DNA from: Anaerocolumna cellulosilytica
GTDB taxonomy: Bacteria > Bacillota > Clostridia > Lachnospirales > Lachnospiraceae
DNA: 64,000 nt
Direction: 5' to 3'
Assembly: GCF_014218335.1 (NCBI RefSeq)
Contig: NZ_AP023367.1
Span: 2,977,501-3,041,500, forward strand
The translations under genes were made by a program, and so were the position numbers. The notes beneath the pieces were generated by a model. The model worked only from the letters and a program-made list of their open reading frames with translations, was not told the DNA's origin and searched no databases. Shown in pieces: positions 43,766 to 52,809 of the stretch; within the stretch, counting starts at the first letter, position 1, and every line of letters starts with the position of its first letter.

Positions 43766-44530
43766 TTACTCCTTTTTTATTTCGCAAGATAAAGCAACTA
43801 GTACTTGCGAGGGTAAATAAAACAACCACATACCAATAACTGAAAACTCATACAGTTTGGAAAATATAAGGTAAGGTAAGGTTACAAAGTCTGACAGGTT
43901 AAAGATACCTACATTAATATCACAAAGCAAAAACAACACCATTCCTCCAGCAAATGTTACCGCTGCTTTATGCCTTTTCTTTAAGGCAGCGTATACTGCC
44001 TTGATGGTATTCCTTATTATACTAATAAAATAAAAAGTACTAAGAACTAATATAGGCTCAAAACGAATGGAACTCATATGCAATAACAGCAATATCAATA
44101 AACAAAGTATTATATTGGGATAGATTAGGAAAAGGAGTTTTTTAATACTTTTATTTTCTTTCTTATCCATTCTCTCCCAAAGTGATAATCTCACCAGATA
44201 CAATATTTGAACTGCTATAAAAGTTATTAATCCTGGAATATATATATTACGTACCAGAATAAAATAATCCGACAACACAGTAAAAGCCAGTGCTGTAGCC
44301 ATAATACAACTATCCGTTTTAGATTCTATTACGTACCTGTGATTTTTAGTAGTAAGACTATCCCGTGAAAGTACAAATAAAAAGCAAACAAGAATACCTA
44401 TGAATTTTATCCAAACTGACAGATGTAGATATTTCATGTGAAAAATATCTATAAAAAGGAAAGATATATATAATAAAAATTCAAGAACAAGAAAAAAAAT
44501 AACCCGTCTTTGTTTTAATTTAGTCTTCAT
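43766..44530 (-). CDS. multi-pass membrane protein, possibly YhhN/lysoplasmalogenase-like
   Basis: This protein of about 254 residues has roughly eight hydrophobic helices. Acidic residues inside membrane segments (TVLSDYFILV and FLLCDINVGIFN) recall the YhhN/TMEM86 family, which cleaves vinyl-ether lysophospholipids, but the match is loose. The start is uncertain. ATG at 44530 has AAAGG close by and is chosen; ATG at 44542 and TTG at 44551 are alternatives with poorer spacing. It follows the GGDEF-EAL gene terminator. Confidence 0.7.
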   Translation of the reverse strand: MKTKLKQRRVIFFLVLEFLLYISFLFIDIFHMKYLHLSVWIKFIGILVCFLFVLSRDSLTTKNHRYVIESKTDSCIMATALAFTVLSDYFILVRNIYIPGLITFIAVQILYLVRLSLWERMDKKENKSIKKLLFLIYPNIILCLLILLLLHMSSIRFEPILVLSTFYFISIIRNTIKAVYAALKKRHKAAVTFAGGMVLFLLCDINVGIFNLSDFVTLPYLIFSKLYEFSVIGMWLFYLPSQVLVALSCEIKKE

Positions 44531-44564
44531 GGTACCTTTCATACCTTTCAATTATTTAATTTTG

Positions 44565-44609
44565 AAAAGCCACTGAACTATCCTTATCAGATGTTCCAGT
44601 GGCTTTTTA
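44565..44609 (-). terminator. terminator of GGDEF-EAL gene
   Basis: On the minus strand GCCACTG, a bulged G and AAC pair with GTT and CAGTGGC, followed by TTTTC. The stem lies directly after the GGDEF-EAL stop. The plus strand also shows TTTTTAC after the stem, so it may work in both directions. Confidence 0.75.
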
Positions 44610-44612
44610 CTT

Positions 44613-46193
44613 TTAGACCTTCTTTAAAAATTCTTCCGCTTCTTCTTTGGGAAGGGGTTTACTGTAAAGATACCCTTGTGCTTTATTACACTTGGCTTTC
44701 TTTAAAAATAATCCCTGTTCGTCTTTTTCCACACCTTCGGCTATGACAGTTAAATCCAAGGTTTGTGCTAACGATATAATGGTTTTAACAATACTTTGAT
44801 CACTTCGACTATCCAGTACCGTATCTAAAAAGCTCTTGTCAATTTTCAAATTATTAACAGGCAGCCTTTTGAGATAACTCATAGAGGAATATCCCGTTCC
44901 AAAATCGTCTAAGGAAAATACAACTCCCATTTCCCTTAATTTTTCAATAATTGATATCGTATACTCCATGTCCTGTAATGCAATGGTTTCTGTTATTTCA
45001 AGTTCCAGACAGCTTGGATTCACACCCGTTTCCTCAACTACTGTTTTTACCATTTGGACAAAATCCTGATCTTTAAATTGTCTGACGGAAATATTAACAG
45101 CTACTATTAGATTTGTATACCCCATATCTTCCCACTGCTTCAACTGATAGCAGGCTTCCTGCAACACCCAGGTGCCAATTGGTACAATCAAACCAGTTTC
45201 TTCCGCAAGGGATATAAACTCTCCGGGAGGTATAATTCCTTTTTCCGGATGATTCCAACGAATTAATGCTTCAAAACCAACAATCCGGTCAGTCTGTAAA
45301 TCCATCTGTGGCTGGTAAAACACCATAAATTCATTGTTTTCAATAGCCTTGCGCAGTTCAGACTGTGTCTGAATCTTCTCCATAAGTTTTTCATTTATAG
45401 AATTATTGAAATAAACAAATGTATTCTTGCCATATTCTTTTGCCGCATACATAGCTGAGTCTGCATTTTTTATTAATACCTGCGTAGTCTTACCATCCTT
45501 AGGTGCCATAGTAATCCCAATACTGACAGTTATAAAATATTCCTTCATGGACAAAACAAAAGGATAGTCAAATATCTTTTGTATTTTTTTAACCTTTGCC
45601 TCATATTCACCAATATCAGTAAGATTCTGTGTTAGTATGATGAATTCATCTCCGCCTATTCTTGCCAGATAATCATTTTCATCAATAGCTTGCTTTAACC
45701 GATGCGTTACATCAATCAAAAGCTCATCTCCATAAGAATGTCCCAAGGTATCATTGATATGTTTAAAATTATCAATATCCACATCCATCAGCGCAATTAC
45801 TTCTTCATTTCGAAGTGTGAACATAACACTATCAAGCATCTCCGTAAATGCAACCCTATTAGGCAATTCAGTCAAATAATCGGAATATGCCAGCTTTTTA
45901 ACCTTTTCTTTACTGCGTTTTAATTCTTCATATTTAGTACTGAGTTGATTTTTTGCTGTTGAAGCTTCTTCATAAGCCGCTTCCAGTTCAATATAATTTT
46001 CTTTGAGCTGTTGTTTTGCCTGCATGGCCACTTGCTCTGCATTACTTTTCTTTTTCAGATTAATCAAAAGAACAATCAGAAGAAGTACCAGTACGAATGC
46101 AACAAATATTATAATGTTACCAATGCCCATATCAACTACATAAGCTTTTCCGCCATCAGCCAGTGTTTCCAGATCAAATATTTTATTTTGCAT
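44613..46193 (-). CDS. GGDEF-EAL cyclic-di-GMP protein
   Basis: This 526-residue membrane protein has one N-terminal helix (about 25-46), a coiled coil (about 47-95), a GGDEF domain (about 98-262) and an EAL domain (about 275-520). The cyclase site RIGGDEF is intact. The phosphodiesterase site is also intact (FEALIRWNHP, then LEITET and the loop DDFGTGYSS). Both making and breaking cyclic-di-GMP are therefore possible; which dominates cannot be told. There is no external sensor domain beyond about 24 residues. It is probably transcribed alone. Confidence 0.94.
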   Translation of the reverse strand: MQNKIFDLETLADGGKAYVVDMGIGNIIIFVAFVLVLLLIVLLINLKKKSNAEQVAMQAKQQLKENYIELEAAYEEASTAKNQLSTKYEELKRSKEKVKKLAYSDYLTELPNRVAFTEMLDSVMFTLRNEEVIALMDVDIDNFKHINDTLGHSYGDELLIDVTHRLKQAIDENDYLARIGGDEFIILTQNLTDIGEYEAKVKKIQKIFDYPFVLSMKEYFITVSIGITMAPKDGKTTQVLIKNADSAMYAAKEYGKNTFVYFNNSINEKLMEKIQTQSELRKAIENNEFMVFYQPQMDLQTDRIVGFEALIRWNHPEKGIIPPGEFISLAEETGLIVPIGTWVLQEACYQLKQWEDMGYTNLIVAVNISVRQFKDQDFVQMVKTVVEETGVNPSCLELEITETIALQDMEYTISIIEKLREMGVVFSLDDFGTGYSSMSYLKRLPVNNLKIDKSFLDTVLDSRSDQSIVKTIISLAQTLDLTVIAEGVEKDEQGLFLKKAKCNKAQGYLYSKPLPKEEAEEFLKKV

Positions 46194-46329
46194 GTATTGT
46201 ACCCCAATAATTTAGTCCTTCCGCTTTCCAAGTACTAAAAGCACGGTTTAACTTCATTATACCAAGTATCAGGGCATAAGGCAATCTTTTTTTCCCAAAC
46301 TGTGGCAAACCTGTGTCAATCTGATGACA

Positions 46330-47715
46330 TTATTTATTTTGCAAATATTCATCAATTCCTTTTGCTGCTGCTTTACCTGCACCCATTGCTAGAATTACAG
46401 TAGCTGCACCTGTTACAGCATCTCCACCAGCAAATACACCTTCTTTTGTTGTCTGTCCGTTCTCTTCATTCGCAATAATACATCTGTATTTGTTGATGTC
46501 AAGACCAGTAGTAGTTGAAGATATCAGCGGATTAGGACTTGTACCCAGGGACATAATTACTGTATCTACTTCCAGTTCGAATTCAGAATCCGGTTTTTCC
46601 ACCGGTCTTCTTCTACCGGAAGCATCTGCTTCACCAAGCTCCATTTCGATACATTTCATACCTTTAACCCAGCCATTATCATCAACCAGAATTTCTGTAG
46701 GGTTAGTTAATAATTTTAAGATAACGCCTTCTTCCTTCGCATGGTGAACTTCTTCTACTCTAGCAGGTAATTCTTCTTCACTTCTTCTATATACAATATA
46801 AACCTGAGCACCAAGTCTTAAAGCAGTTCTAGCAGCATCCATAGCTACGTTACCGCCACCTACTACAGCAACTTTTTGTCCGGCAGCAATAGGTGTATCA
46901 TAGTTTTCATCAAACGCTTTCATTAAGTTGCTTCTGGTTAAGTATTCGTTGGCAGAAAAAACGCCATTGGCATTTTCACCCGGAATACCCATGAATTTAG
47001 GGAGCCCGGCACCGGAACCTACGAATACAGCTTCAAACCCTTCTTCTTCCATCAATTCATCGATTGTAGTTGATTTACCAATTACTACATTTGTTTCTAT
47101 TTTAACGCCTAAGGCTTTTACATTTTCAATTTCACTCTTTACAACTGTGTCTTTAGGCAAACGGAATTCGGGAATTCCATAAACCAAAACTCCGCCTGGC
47201 TCATGAAGTGCTTCAAAAATAGTTACATCATAACCCATCTTTGCTAAATCTCCGGCACAGGTAAGTCCTGCAGGGCCTGAACCGATTACAGCGACTTTCT
47301 GAGACTTCTTTTCTTTCGCAGCTTCTGGCTTAACATCGTTTACTCTTGCCCAATCTGCTACAAAACGTTCCAATTTACCAATAGATACAGATTCTCCCTT
47401 AATGGCACGGATACATCTTTGTTCACATTGGGTCTCTTGAGGACAAACCCTTCCACAAACAGCCGGTAATGCAGAATATTTGCTGATTACCTGATAAGCC
47501 TCTTCTATATCTCCTGCTTCTACTGCTTTAATGAAGCCAGGAATATCAATGGAAACCGGACATCCGGTAATGCATTTTGCATTCTTGCATTTTAAACATC
47601 TGCTGGCTTCTTCCATTGCTTCTTCTTTATCATATCCTAAACATACTTCTTCAAAGTTACGTGCTCTTACCTTTGGATCCTGTTCTTTTACAGGTATTCT
47701 CTTTAATACGTCCAT
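46330..47715 (-). CDS. nfnB: NfnB-type NADPH-dependent oxidoreductase subunit (GltD-like)
   Basis: This flavoprotein of about 461 residues has N-terminal iron-sulfur cysteines (CLKCKNAKCITGCPV and CGRVCPQETQCEQRC) and two nucleotide-binding motifs, GSGPAGLTCAGDLA for FAD and VVGGGNVAMDAART for NADPH. It is encoded just downstream of an NfnA/SudB-like subunit. Together they match the bifurcating NADH-dependent ferredoxin:NADP oxidoreductase of clostridia. The start is uncertain: ATG at 47715 (MDVLKRIPV) fits homologues, and ATG at 47727 or further upstream is possible. An annotation as glutamate synthase small chain is the main alternative. Confidence 0.88.
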   Translation of the reverse strand: MDVLKRIPVKEQDPKVRARNFEEVCLGYDKEEAMEEASRCLKCKNAKCITGCPVSIDIPGFIKAVEAGDIEEAYQVISKYSALPAVCGRVCPQETQCEQRCIRAIKGESVSIGKLERFVADWARVNDVKPEAAKEKKSQKVAVIGSGPAGLTCAGDLAKMGYDVTIFEALHEPGGVLVYGIPEFRLPKDTVVKSEIENVKALGVKIETNVVIGKSTTIDELMEEEGFEAVFVGSGAGLPKFMGIPGENANGVFSANEYLTRSNLMKAFDENYDTPIAAGQKVAVVGGGNVAMDAARTALRLGAQVYIVYRRSEEELPARVEEVHHAKEEGVILKLLTNPTEILVDDNGWVKGMKCIEMELGEADASGRRRPVEKPDSEFELEVDTVIMSLGTSPNPLISSTTTGLDINKYRCIIANEENGQTTKEGVFAGGDAVTGAATVILAMGAGKAAAKGIDEYLQNK

Positions 47716-47835
47716 ATTAATAACCATGCCCTTTCTGATATCTGTAAACTTTGCGCTGCGGGCACAACTAAACCCATGATATCGCAAACCTACATAGATA
47801 CTGCCTCAATAGAAAGCTTAATTAGAATTAATCTC

Positions 47836-48726
47836 CTATTTTGAATCACTGCATCCACATCCGCCGCCTTTGTGTGTTGCTCCTTCCCGTTCTTTTAGAA
47901 CAGCCCTTCCTTCAGCAGTTTTATACATTTGCTGCCGTTTCATGGACTCATCAAAATCAACCAGATGTCCGTCAAATTCCGGGCCGTCTACGCAGGCAAA
48001 CTGCACTTTTCCACCAACAGTTAAACGACAAGCACCACACATACCAGTTCCATCAACCATAATAGGGTTCATACTGACAATAGTCTTAATTCCTAATTCC
48101 TTTGTAAGAATGCTTACGAATTTCATCATGATCACAGGTCCAATGGCAATAACTAAATTATATTTTTTACCCTGGTTCTTAACCAAGTCCTTTATACAGT
48201 CATTTACATTGCCTTTAAAACCATAGGAGCCATCATCGGTAGTAACATATACATTTTTAGCTACCTTTTTCATTTCCTCTTCTAATATAATCAGTTCCTG
48301 GTTTCTGGCACCAATAACACAGTCCACCTCATACCCTTGTTCTTTCATCCATTTTACCTGAGGATATACAGGTGCTGTTCCTACACCGCCGGCTACAAAT
48401 AAAATATTTTTCTTAGCCAGTTCTTCAGGTGCTTCATCCACTAATTCAGATTTACAGCCTAAAGGTCCTGTAAAATCTCTGAAGCTGTCAGATACTTCAT
48501 ATTCAGCCATTCGTTTTGTTGAAGTACCAAGAGCCTGAAATACAATGGTTACTGTACCGGCTTCTCTGTCATAGTCACAAATTGTAAGTGGTATTCTTTC
48601 ACCCTTCTCGTCCATTTTTACTATAACAAATTGACCTGGGTAACAAGATTTTGCAACTCTAGGGGCATCTATATCCATAAGATAAATATTAGGTGCTAAA
48701 ATCTCTTTCTTAACTATCTTGTACAT
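47836..48726 (-). CDS. nfnA: NfnA-type ferredoxin-NADP reductase subunit
   Basis: This is a 296-residue FAD/NAD-binding subunit with a [2Fe-2S] site near the C-terminus (GTGMCGACRLTV and VQFACVDGPEF). Its N-terminal half is the ferredoxin reductase-type FAD barrel (YPGQFVIVKMDEKGERIPLT), followed by an NAD-binding fold (NILFVAGGVGTAPVYPQV). It resembles dihydroorotate dehydrogenase electron-transfer subunits, but the NfnB-like gene downstream points to NfnAB. GTGGAGGAACAGGT lies right before the ATG. It is the first intact gene of the pair. Confidence 0.9.
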   Translation of the reverse strand: MYKIVKKEILAPNIYLMDIDAPRVAKSCYPGQFVIVKMDEKGERIPLTICDYDREAGTVTIVFQALGTSTKRMAEYEVSDSFRDFTGPLGCKSELVDEAPEELAKKNILFVAGGVGTAPVYPQVKWMKEQGYEVDCVIGARNQELIILEEEMKKVAKNVYVTTDDGSYGFKGNVNDCIKDLVKNQGKKYNLVIAIGPVIMMKFVSILTKELGIKTIVSMNPIMVDGTGMCGACRLTVGGKVQFACVDGPEFDGHLVDFDESMKRQQMYKTAEGRAVLKEREGATHKGGGCGCSDSK

Positions 48727-48742
48727 ACCTGTTCCTCCACTA

Positions 48743-48901
48743 TTAGACTTTCGTTAATACCTTGCCATCCTGAAATGTCGTTCTGTCAGCAAAATATGGA
48801 GTAGGATTTAAGGCGCAGTAATAACTGTGTCCACCTGCGGCAATTTGATATTGCTGAACAGTCTCAAATACATTTTTTAATAACGAGCTATTAACAACTT
48901 T
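48743..48901 (-). pseudogene. coding-like remnant upstream of nfnA
   Basis: A minus-strand frame with strongly protein-like content, including YYCALNPTPYFADRTTFQDG and ending KVLTKV, runs 52 codons to a TAA at 48743, 17 bp before the nfnA start codon. It is closed upstream by TAG at 48902-48904, and no start codon with a ribosome site is found. It is either the tail of a decayed gene or a small protein with an unseen start. I do not recognise it. Confidence 0.35.
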
Positions 48902-49266
48902 CTACATTATAAAATATTATTTTCAAAAAATCCAGTGTTTTTATTTAAACAAACTGAATAATTATGACAAATTCCTATCTTAATAACACAATCATTTCAT
49001 AAAATCTTAAGATTTTCTATCATTCATTTTTATATTTCTCTGGTAGTCTATATTTAAAAAGTATACTAATTGTTATGTTTTTACCTAATTTTTTGTTTGA
49101 AATTAATCAAATTACATACCCTCCTCTTATCGTTTTTTACAATCTGTGTGAATAAAGAAAGGTTGAAGCGTTCACTATAATTTAAGCAGTGTGGAAGTTG
49201 TTATGGAAGTTTTGGGCGAATTAAGTTATAATTACATAGAAATATTTAACCTAGGAGGAATTGTAA
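48902..49266. promoter_or_regulatory. divergent promoter region, nfnA / two-component system
   Basis: This 365-bp AT-rich region holds no gene. On the plus strand TATAAT occurs at 49176-49181 and 49227-49232, the second with TGGAAG at -35 distance. Two direct copies of TGGAAGTT, 12 bp apart, around 49190-49210 could be a regulator site. The CTAGGAGG ribosome site is at about 49250-49258. Confidence 0.4.
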
Positions 49267-49962
49267 ATGTATAACATCTTAGTCTGTGATGATGATAAAG
49301 ATATTGTTGAAGCCATACAGATTTATTTAAGTGCTGAAGGCTATACTATTATAAAAGCTTATAACGGAAAGGAAGCCATGGATATTATTCATACTACAGA
49401 AATCCATCTCGCACTGTTAGATATTATGATGCCGGTTATGGACGGAATCCGTGTTACTATGAAACTAAGAGAAAATAACAGTACACTCCCCATAATCCTG
49501 TTAACAGCAAAATCCGAAGATAGTGATAAAGTACTTGGCCTTAACGTTGGAGCTGATGATTACATCACAAAGCCTTTCAATCCATTGGAGCTTATAGCCA
49601 GGGTGAAGTCTGCCCTAAGGCGTTATACAAAACTTGGCAGTATTGTAACAGAAGAGCAAAATATCTATTCTTCCGGAGGTCTTGTAGTTAATGATGACCG
49701 CAAAGAAGTGTATGTTGATGATGAGTTGATTAAGCTAACTCCTATTGAGTATAATCTTTTGAAATTATTGGTAAAAAATAAGGGCCGGGTTTTTTCTATA
49801 AATGAAATATATGAATTAATTTGGAATGAACCTTCTTATGGTGCAGATAATATTGTAGCAGTTCATATACGTCACATCAGGGAAAAAATAGAAATCAATC
49901 CAAAAGAACCCAAGTATTTAAAGGTTGCCTGGGGAATCGGATACAAAGTTGAAAAATATTAA
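49267..49962 (+). CDS. OmpR-family response regulator (VanR-like)
   Basis: This 231-residue regulator has a receiver with acidic pair DDD, phosphoacceptor Asp in ALLDIMMPVMDG and switch residues ILLTA and ITKPF. A winged helix from about 132 ends in GIGYKVEKY. It is followed 11 bp later by its histidine kinase. The block HIRHIREKIEINPKEPKYLK resembles VanR-type regulators, but no resistance genes follow, so the target regulon is unknown. TAGGAGG precedes the ATG. Confidence 0.94.
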   Translation: MYNILVCDDDKDIVEAIQIYLSAEGYTIIKAYNGKEAMDIIHTTEIHLALLDIMMPVMDGIRVTMKLRENNSTLPIILLTAKSEDSDKVLGLNVGADDYITKPFNPLELIARVKSALRRYTKLGSIVTEEQNIYSSGGLVVNDDRKEVYVDDELIKLTPIEYNLLKLLVKNKGRVFSINEIYELIWNEPSYGADNIVAVHIRHIREKIEINPKEPKYLKVAWGIGYKVEKY

Positions 49963-49973
49963 AGGAGTATAGT

Positions 49974-52208
49974 ATGAACAGAATTAAAGGTTCCTTTTTT
50001 ATAAAGGTATTGATACATATTGCACTTTTTCTGTCCGGACTTACCCTCTTAATCGGTGTATATCATATCTATAACTTTACGGATTCATATTCCACCAGAG
50101 TTACGGATTTTAAAGAAACCTGGGAATTCCAAAGCAAATACCTTAAATATGTGGAACGGGTAGCTGTCTATGTTGATTACCGTGAAAAAGGCTACAACGG
50201 CAGTATCAGTTATGATTCCTCTTCTCTTGATTTGTCTGCGTTATTTGAAAAAGAAGTGGAAAAGCCAGAATCAAACTCTAATACACAGGAATCACAGAAA
50301 GATTTTGACTATTATAATAATATTTTAAATCAACCAGGCAGTAACTTTGTCTATTATGTAAGAAATCTAAAAACCGGGGCTGTCTACTATTCTGCCTCAT
50401 TAGAGGCTGAGATAAGTAAGCTCACAGAAGAGTATGGGGACAAGGCAATGTCTAAGTACCTTGAAAAAGTTAAAGCAGAGAATTCATCTTATCTGATTAT
50501 TAACACCGATACAGAAAAATTTGCTACAAATGTAAATAAAAAGTATCTAGAACTTAATGATGGTGTAGATTATCTGAATGATGAAAATCTGAATTGGGTC
50601 ATAGATTGCATTAATGGATATATTACAGCCGATAATGAAGGTAATGCAGGTAATCGGGGCAGTTACATTGTTTGCACCACAATTTTAAATAATCTACCCA
50701 ATAAGAATGACGAATTTGGTACTATGTACAGGCATTTTCAGGAGTTATATGTTAATTACAGGGCTTCTCTCTATCCAGTACCTATATCCTTTGTATTGCT
50801 ATTGTTATTTTTTATACTAACAATTGCTTTTACAGGTCATAAAAGAAATACAAATGCAATTGTTTTGAATAGTTTTGACCGTATAAAATCGGAATTAGGA
50901 TTTTTGTTTGTAGTATTTGGGATATATATTCTTTTTTACACCGCAAAAGCTCTGTCCTCCTTTATATACTATAACCTAAACATCGAGTTCCATTTCATAA
51001 TATTAATTGCATATTCCATTTTATATCCGTTTTGTATGTTTGGCTTGTTAAGCCTGATACGCAGAATGAAAGCAGAGGTATTAATTACAAATTCATTGCT
51101 CCATACAGTTTTTGTTAAGTTAAATAAAATTTTAAAGCAATTTTTTATACAAAAGAGTATTACTTTCCGTATATTTATCCTATTGGCTGTCTTTACTGCA
51201 ATGCAGGTACTGGCTTTTTATCTTTATCACAGACCGATTCTCTTTAGCCGTAAAACAGAATTTTTACTTATATCCATCCCCGGTTACGCGCTTTTACTCT
51301 ACTACCTGATTCGGTCAGGTATTGATTACAACATAATTAGGGAGGAAACCAAAAAAATCTCTGAAGGAAATTTAACCCATAAAATTCCGGTAGCAGACAT
51401 GCATGAACCTGCTCTTGCATTGGGACTTTATATCAATAATATAAGTGATGGTTTCTCCGCAGCCGTGGATGAAAAAGTGAAAAGCGAACGGCTAAAAACC
51501 GAACTGATTGCCAATGTATCACACGATATAAAAACCCCTTTAACTTCTATTATTAATTATGTGGATTTATTGAAAAAAGAAAAATTGGACAATGAGAAAG
51601 CAAACGGCTATTTGGATATTTTATCTTCAAAGACTTGGCGCCTGAAAACTCTTATTGAAGACCTTATGGAAGCTTCAAAAGCCTCTTCTGGTGCGATTGT
51701 ACTCAATTTAGAATGTATTAATCTAGTCGAATTAGTAAGGCAGTCTATTGGCGAATTTGAAGACCGGCTTGCCAGCCATAACCTGGAAACGGTTTTGAAT
51801 ATAAAGGATGAGCCTGTTTATATTATGGCTGATGGCAGAAGCACCTACCGGATTATCGAAAATATATTCTCCAATGTTAATAAATATGCCTTAAGCGGAA
51901 CAAGGGTCTATGTGGATATTACAACAGACGACCGCACTGCTACTATTTCAGTTAAAAATATATCCGCTAGCAAACTTAATATTAATTCTGACGAACTAAT
52001 GGAACGATTTGTCCGGGGGGATTTATCAAGAAATACAGAAGGCAGCGGTTTAGGTTTATCTATTGCAAGAAGCCTTGCTTCCCTCCAAGATGCCTTGTTT
52101 GAAATAGAACTAGATGGGGATTTATTTAAAGCAATGGTGCATTTTCCAAAGTTAGACCGCTATACCAATGAAAAAAAGATTAGAAAAGAAACAGAAAATC
52201 TAACATAA
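49974..52208 (+). CDS. large sensor histidine kinase (VanS-like core)
   Basis: This 744-residue membrane kinase starts with one helix (about 9-31) and a long extracellular region (about 32-265). About five further helices follow (268-287, 308-330, 340-362, 399-417, 428-447). A linker leads to the H-box ANVSHDIKTPLTS with His517, and the ATPase domain ends in GSGLGLSIARSLA. The multi-helix middle section is unusual for a kinase of this class. It is encoded right after its response regulator. The signal is unknown; the N-terminal ectodomain does not match a sensor I recognise. Confidence 0.92.
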   Translation: MNRIKGSFFIKVLIHIALFLSGLTLLIGVYHIYNFTDSYSTRVTDFKETWEFQSKYLKYVERVAVYVDYREKGYNGSISYDSSSLDLSALFEKEVEKPESNSNTQESQKDFDYYNNILNQPGSNFVYYVRNLKTGAVYYSASLEAEISKLTEEYGDKAMSKYLEKVKAENSSYLIINTDTEKFATNVNKKYLELNDGVDYLNDENLNWVIDCINGYITADNEGNAGNRGSYIVCTTILNNLPNKNDEFGTMYRHFQELYVNYRASLYPVPISFVLLLLFFILTIAFTGHKRNTNAIVLNSFDRIKSELGFLFVVFGIYILFYTAKALSSFIYYNLNIEFHFIILIAYSILYPFCMFGLLSLIRRMKAEVLITNSLLHTVFVKLNKILKQFFIQKSITFRIFILLAVFTAMQVLAFYLYHRPILFSRKTEFLLISIPGYALLLYYLIRSGIDYNIIREETKKISEGNLTHKIPVADMHEPALALGLYINNISDGFSAAVDEKVKSERLKTELIANVSHDIKTPLTSIINYVDLLKKEKLDNEKANGYLDILSSKTWRLKTLIEDLMEASKASSGAIVLNLECINLVELVRQSIGEFEDRLASHNLETVLNIKDEPVYIMADGRSTYRIIENIFSNVNKYALSGTRVYVDITTDDRTATISVKNISASKLNINSDELMERFVRGDLSRNTEGSGLGLSIARSLASLQDALFEIELDGDLFKAMVHFPKLDRYTNEKKIRKETENLT

Positions 52209-52219
52209 GATAAGATATG

Positions 52220-52292
52220 ATAAAAGTGTTGTTACGTAATCTCTCTACTACTATAACCGCGGGTAGAGTAGATTTCCTAACAGCACTTTTAT
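52220..52292. terminator. large two-part hairpin, bidirectional terminator
   Basis: ATAAAAGTGTTGTTA (52220-52234) pairs with TAACAGCACTTTTAT (52278-52292), with one G-T pair, and the inner ATCTctCTAC pairs with GTAGagtAGAT. It lies between the convergent kinase and CYTH genes, and both sides carry A/T runs suited to termination. Confidence 0.75.
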
Positions 52293-52300
52293 ATTCCTTA

Positions 52301-52792
52301 TTAATTAATTCCTAATTCCGTATATGAATTAATAAAAGTCAAATAATTATTTTTAAACCGTTTATCAAAGGAAACATCTTCACCAAACCATTCTGGAGGA
52401 ATAAAGGCTGCTGCCTCCTTTTCATTGCTGAATTCAACCTCAGTAAAGCAAAGCCCCTTTAAATGTCCGTGAAATATATCTAATTCTGCAATATAACCGC
52501 CCGCTATCGGTATTAAGTAACGTGTTTTTGTTATAATATTTCCATCTATTTTTTTCTTTAGATGCAAATAAGCTTCTTCTGTTAAAGGAAGCTCTACCTC
52601 CTGACAGCACAGAGCAATATTTGAAAGTGTAATATCCTGTATGGATTTATATGTCATATAGTATTCTTCATTGCTTTTTCGTATCCGGATAACCGGATCG
52701 GTGCAAAGGTATGCCTGCTCTATTTCTTTTTTTTCATACTGCTCTAATAAAATGGGGGTTGTTATAACTTTGAATTTTCTTTCTATCTCCAT
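52301..52792 (-). CDS. CYTH-domain protein (triphosphate tunnel enzyme)
   Basis: This 163-residue cytoplasmic protein begins with the defining ExExK motif (MEIERKFKV: Glu2, Glu4, Lys6). Later charged strands of the tunnel are visible, such as PVIRIRKSNEEYYMTYKS, TRYLIPIAGGYIAELDIFHG and FTEVEFSNEKEA. The family covers inorganic triphosphatases, thiamine triphosphatases and class IV adenylate cyclases; triphosphatase activity is the usual bacterial assignment. It follows an HD-domain gene by 17 bp, so the two are probably one transcript. Confidence 0.9.
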   Translation of the reverse strand: MEIERKFKVITTPILLEQYEKKEIEQAYLCTDPVIRIRKSNEEYYMTYKSIQDITLSNIALCCQEVELPLTEEAYLHLKKKIDGNIITKTRYLIPIAGGYIAELDIFHGHLKGLCFTEVEFSNEKEAAAFIPPEWFGEDVSFDKRFKNNYLTFINSYTELGIN

Positions 52793-52809
52793 ATGTCTTG
52801 CCCTGCTCT

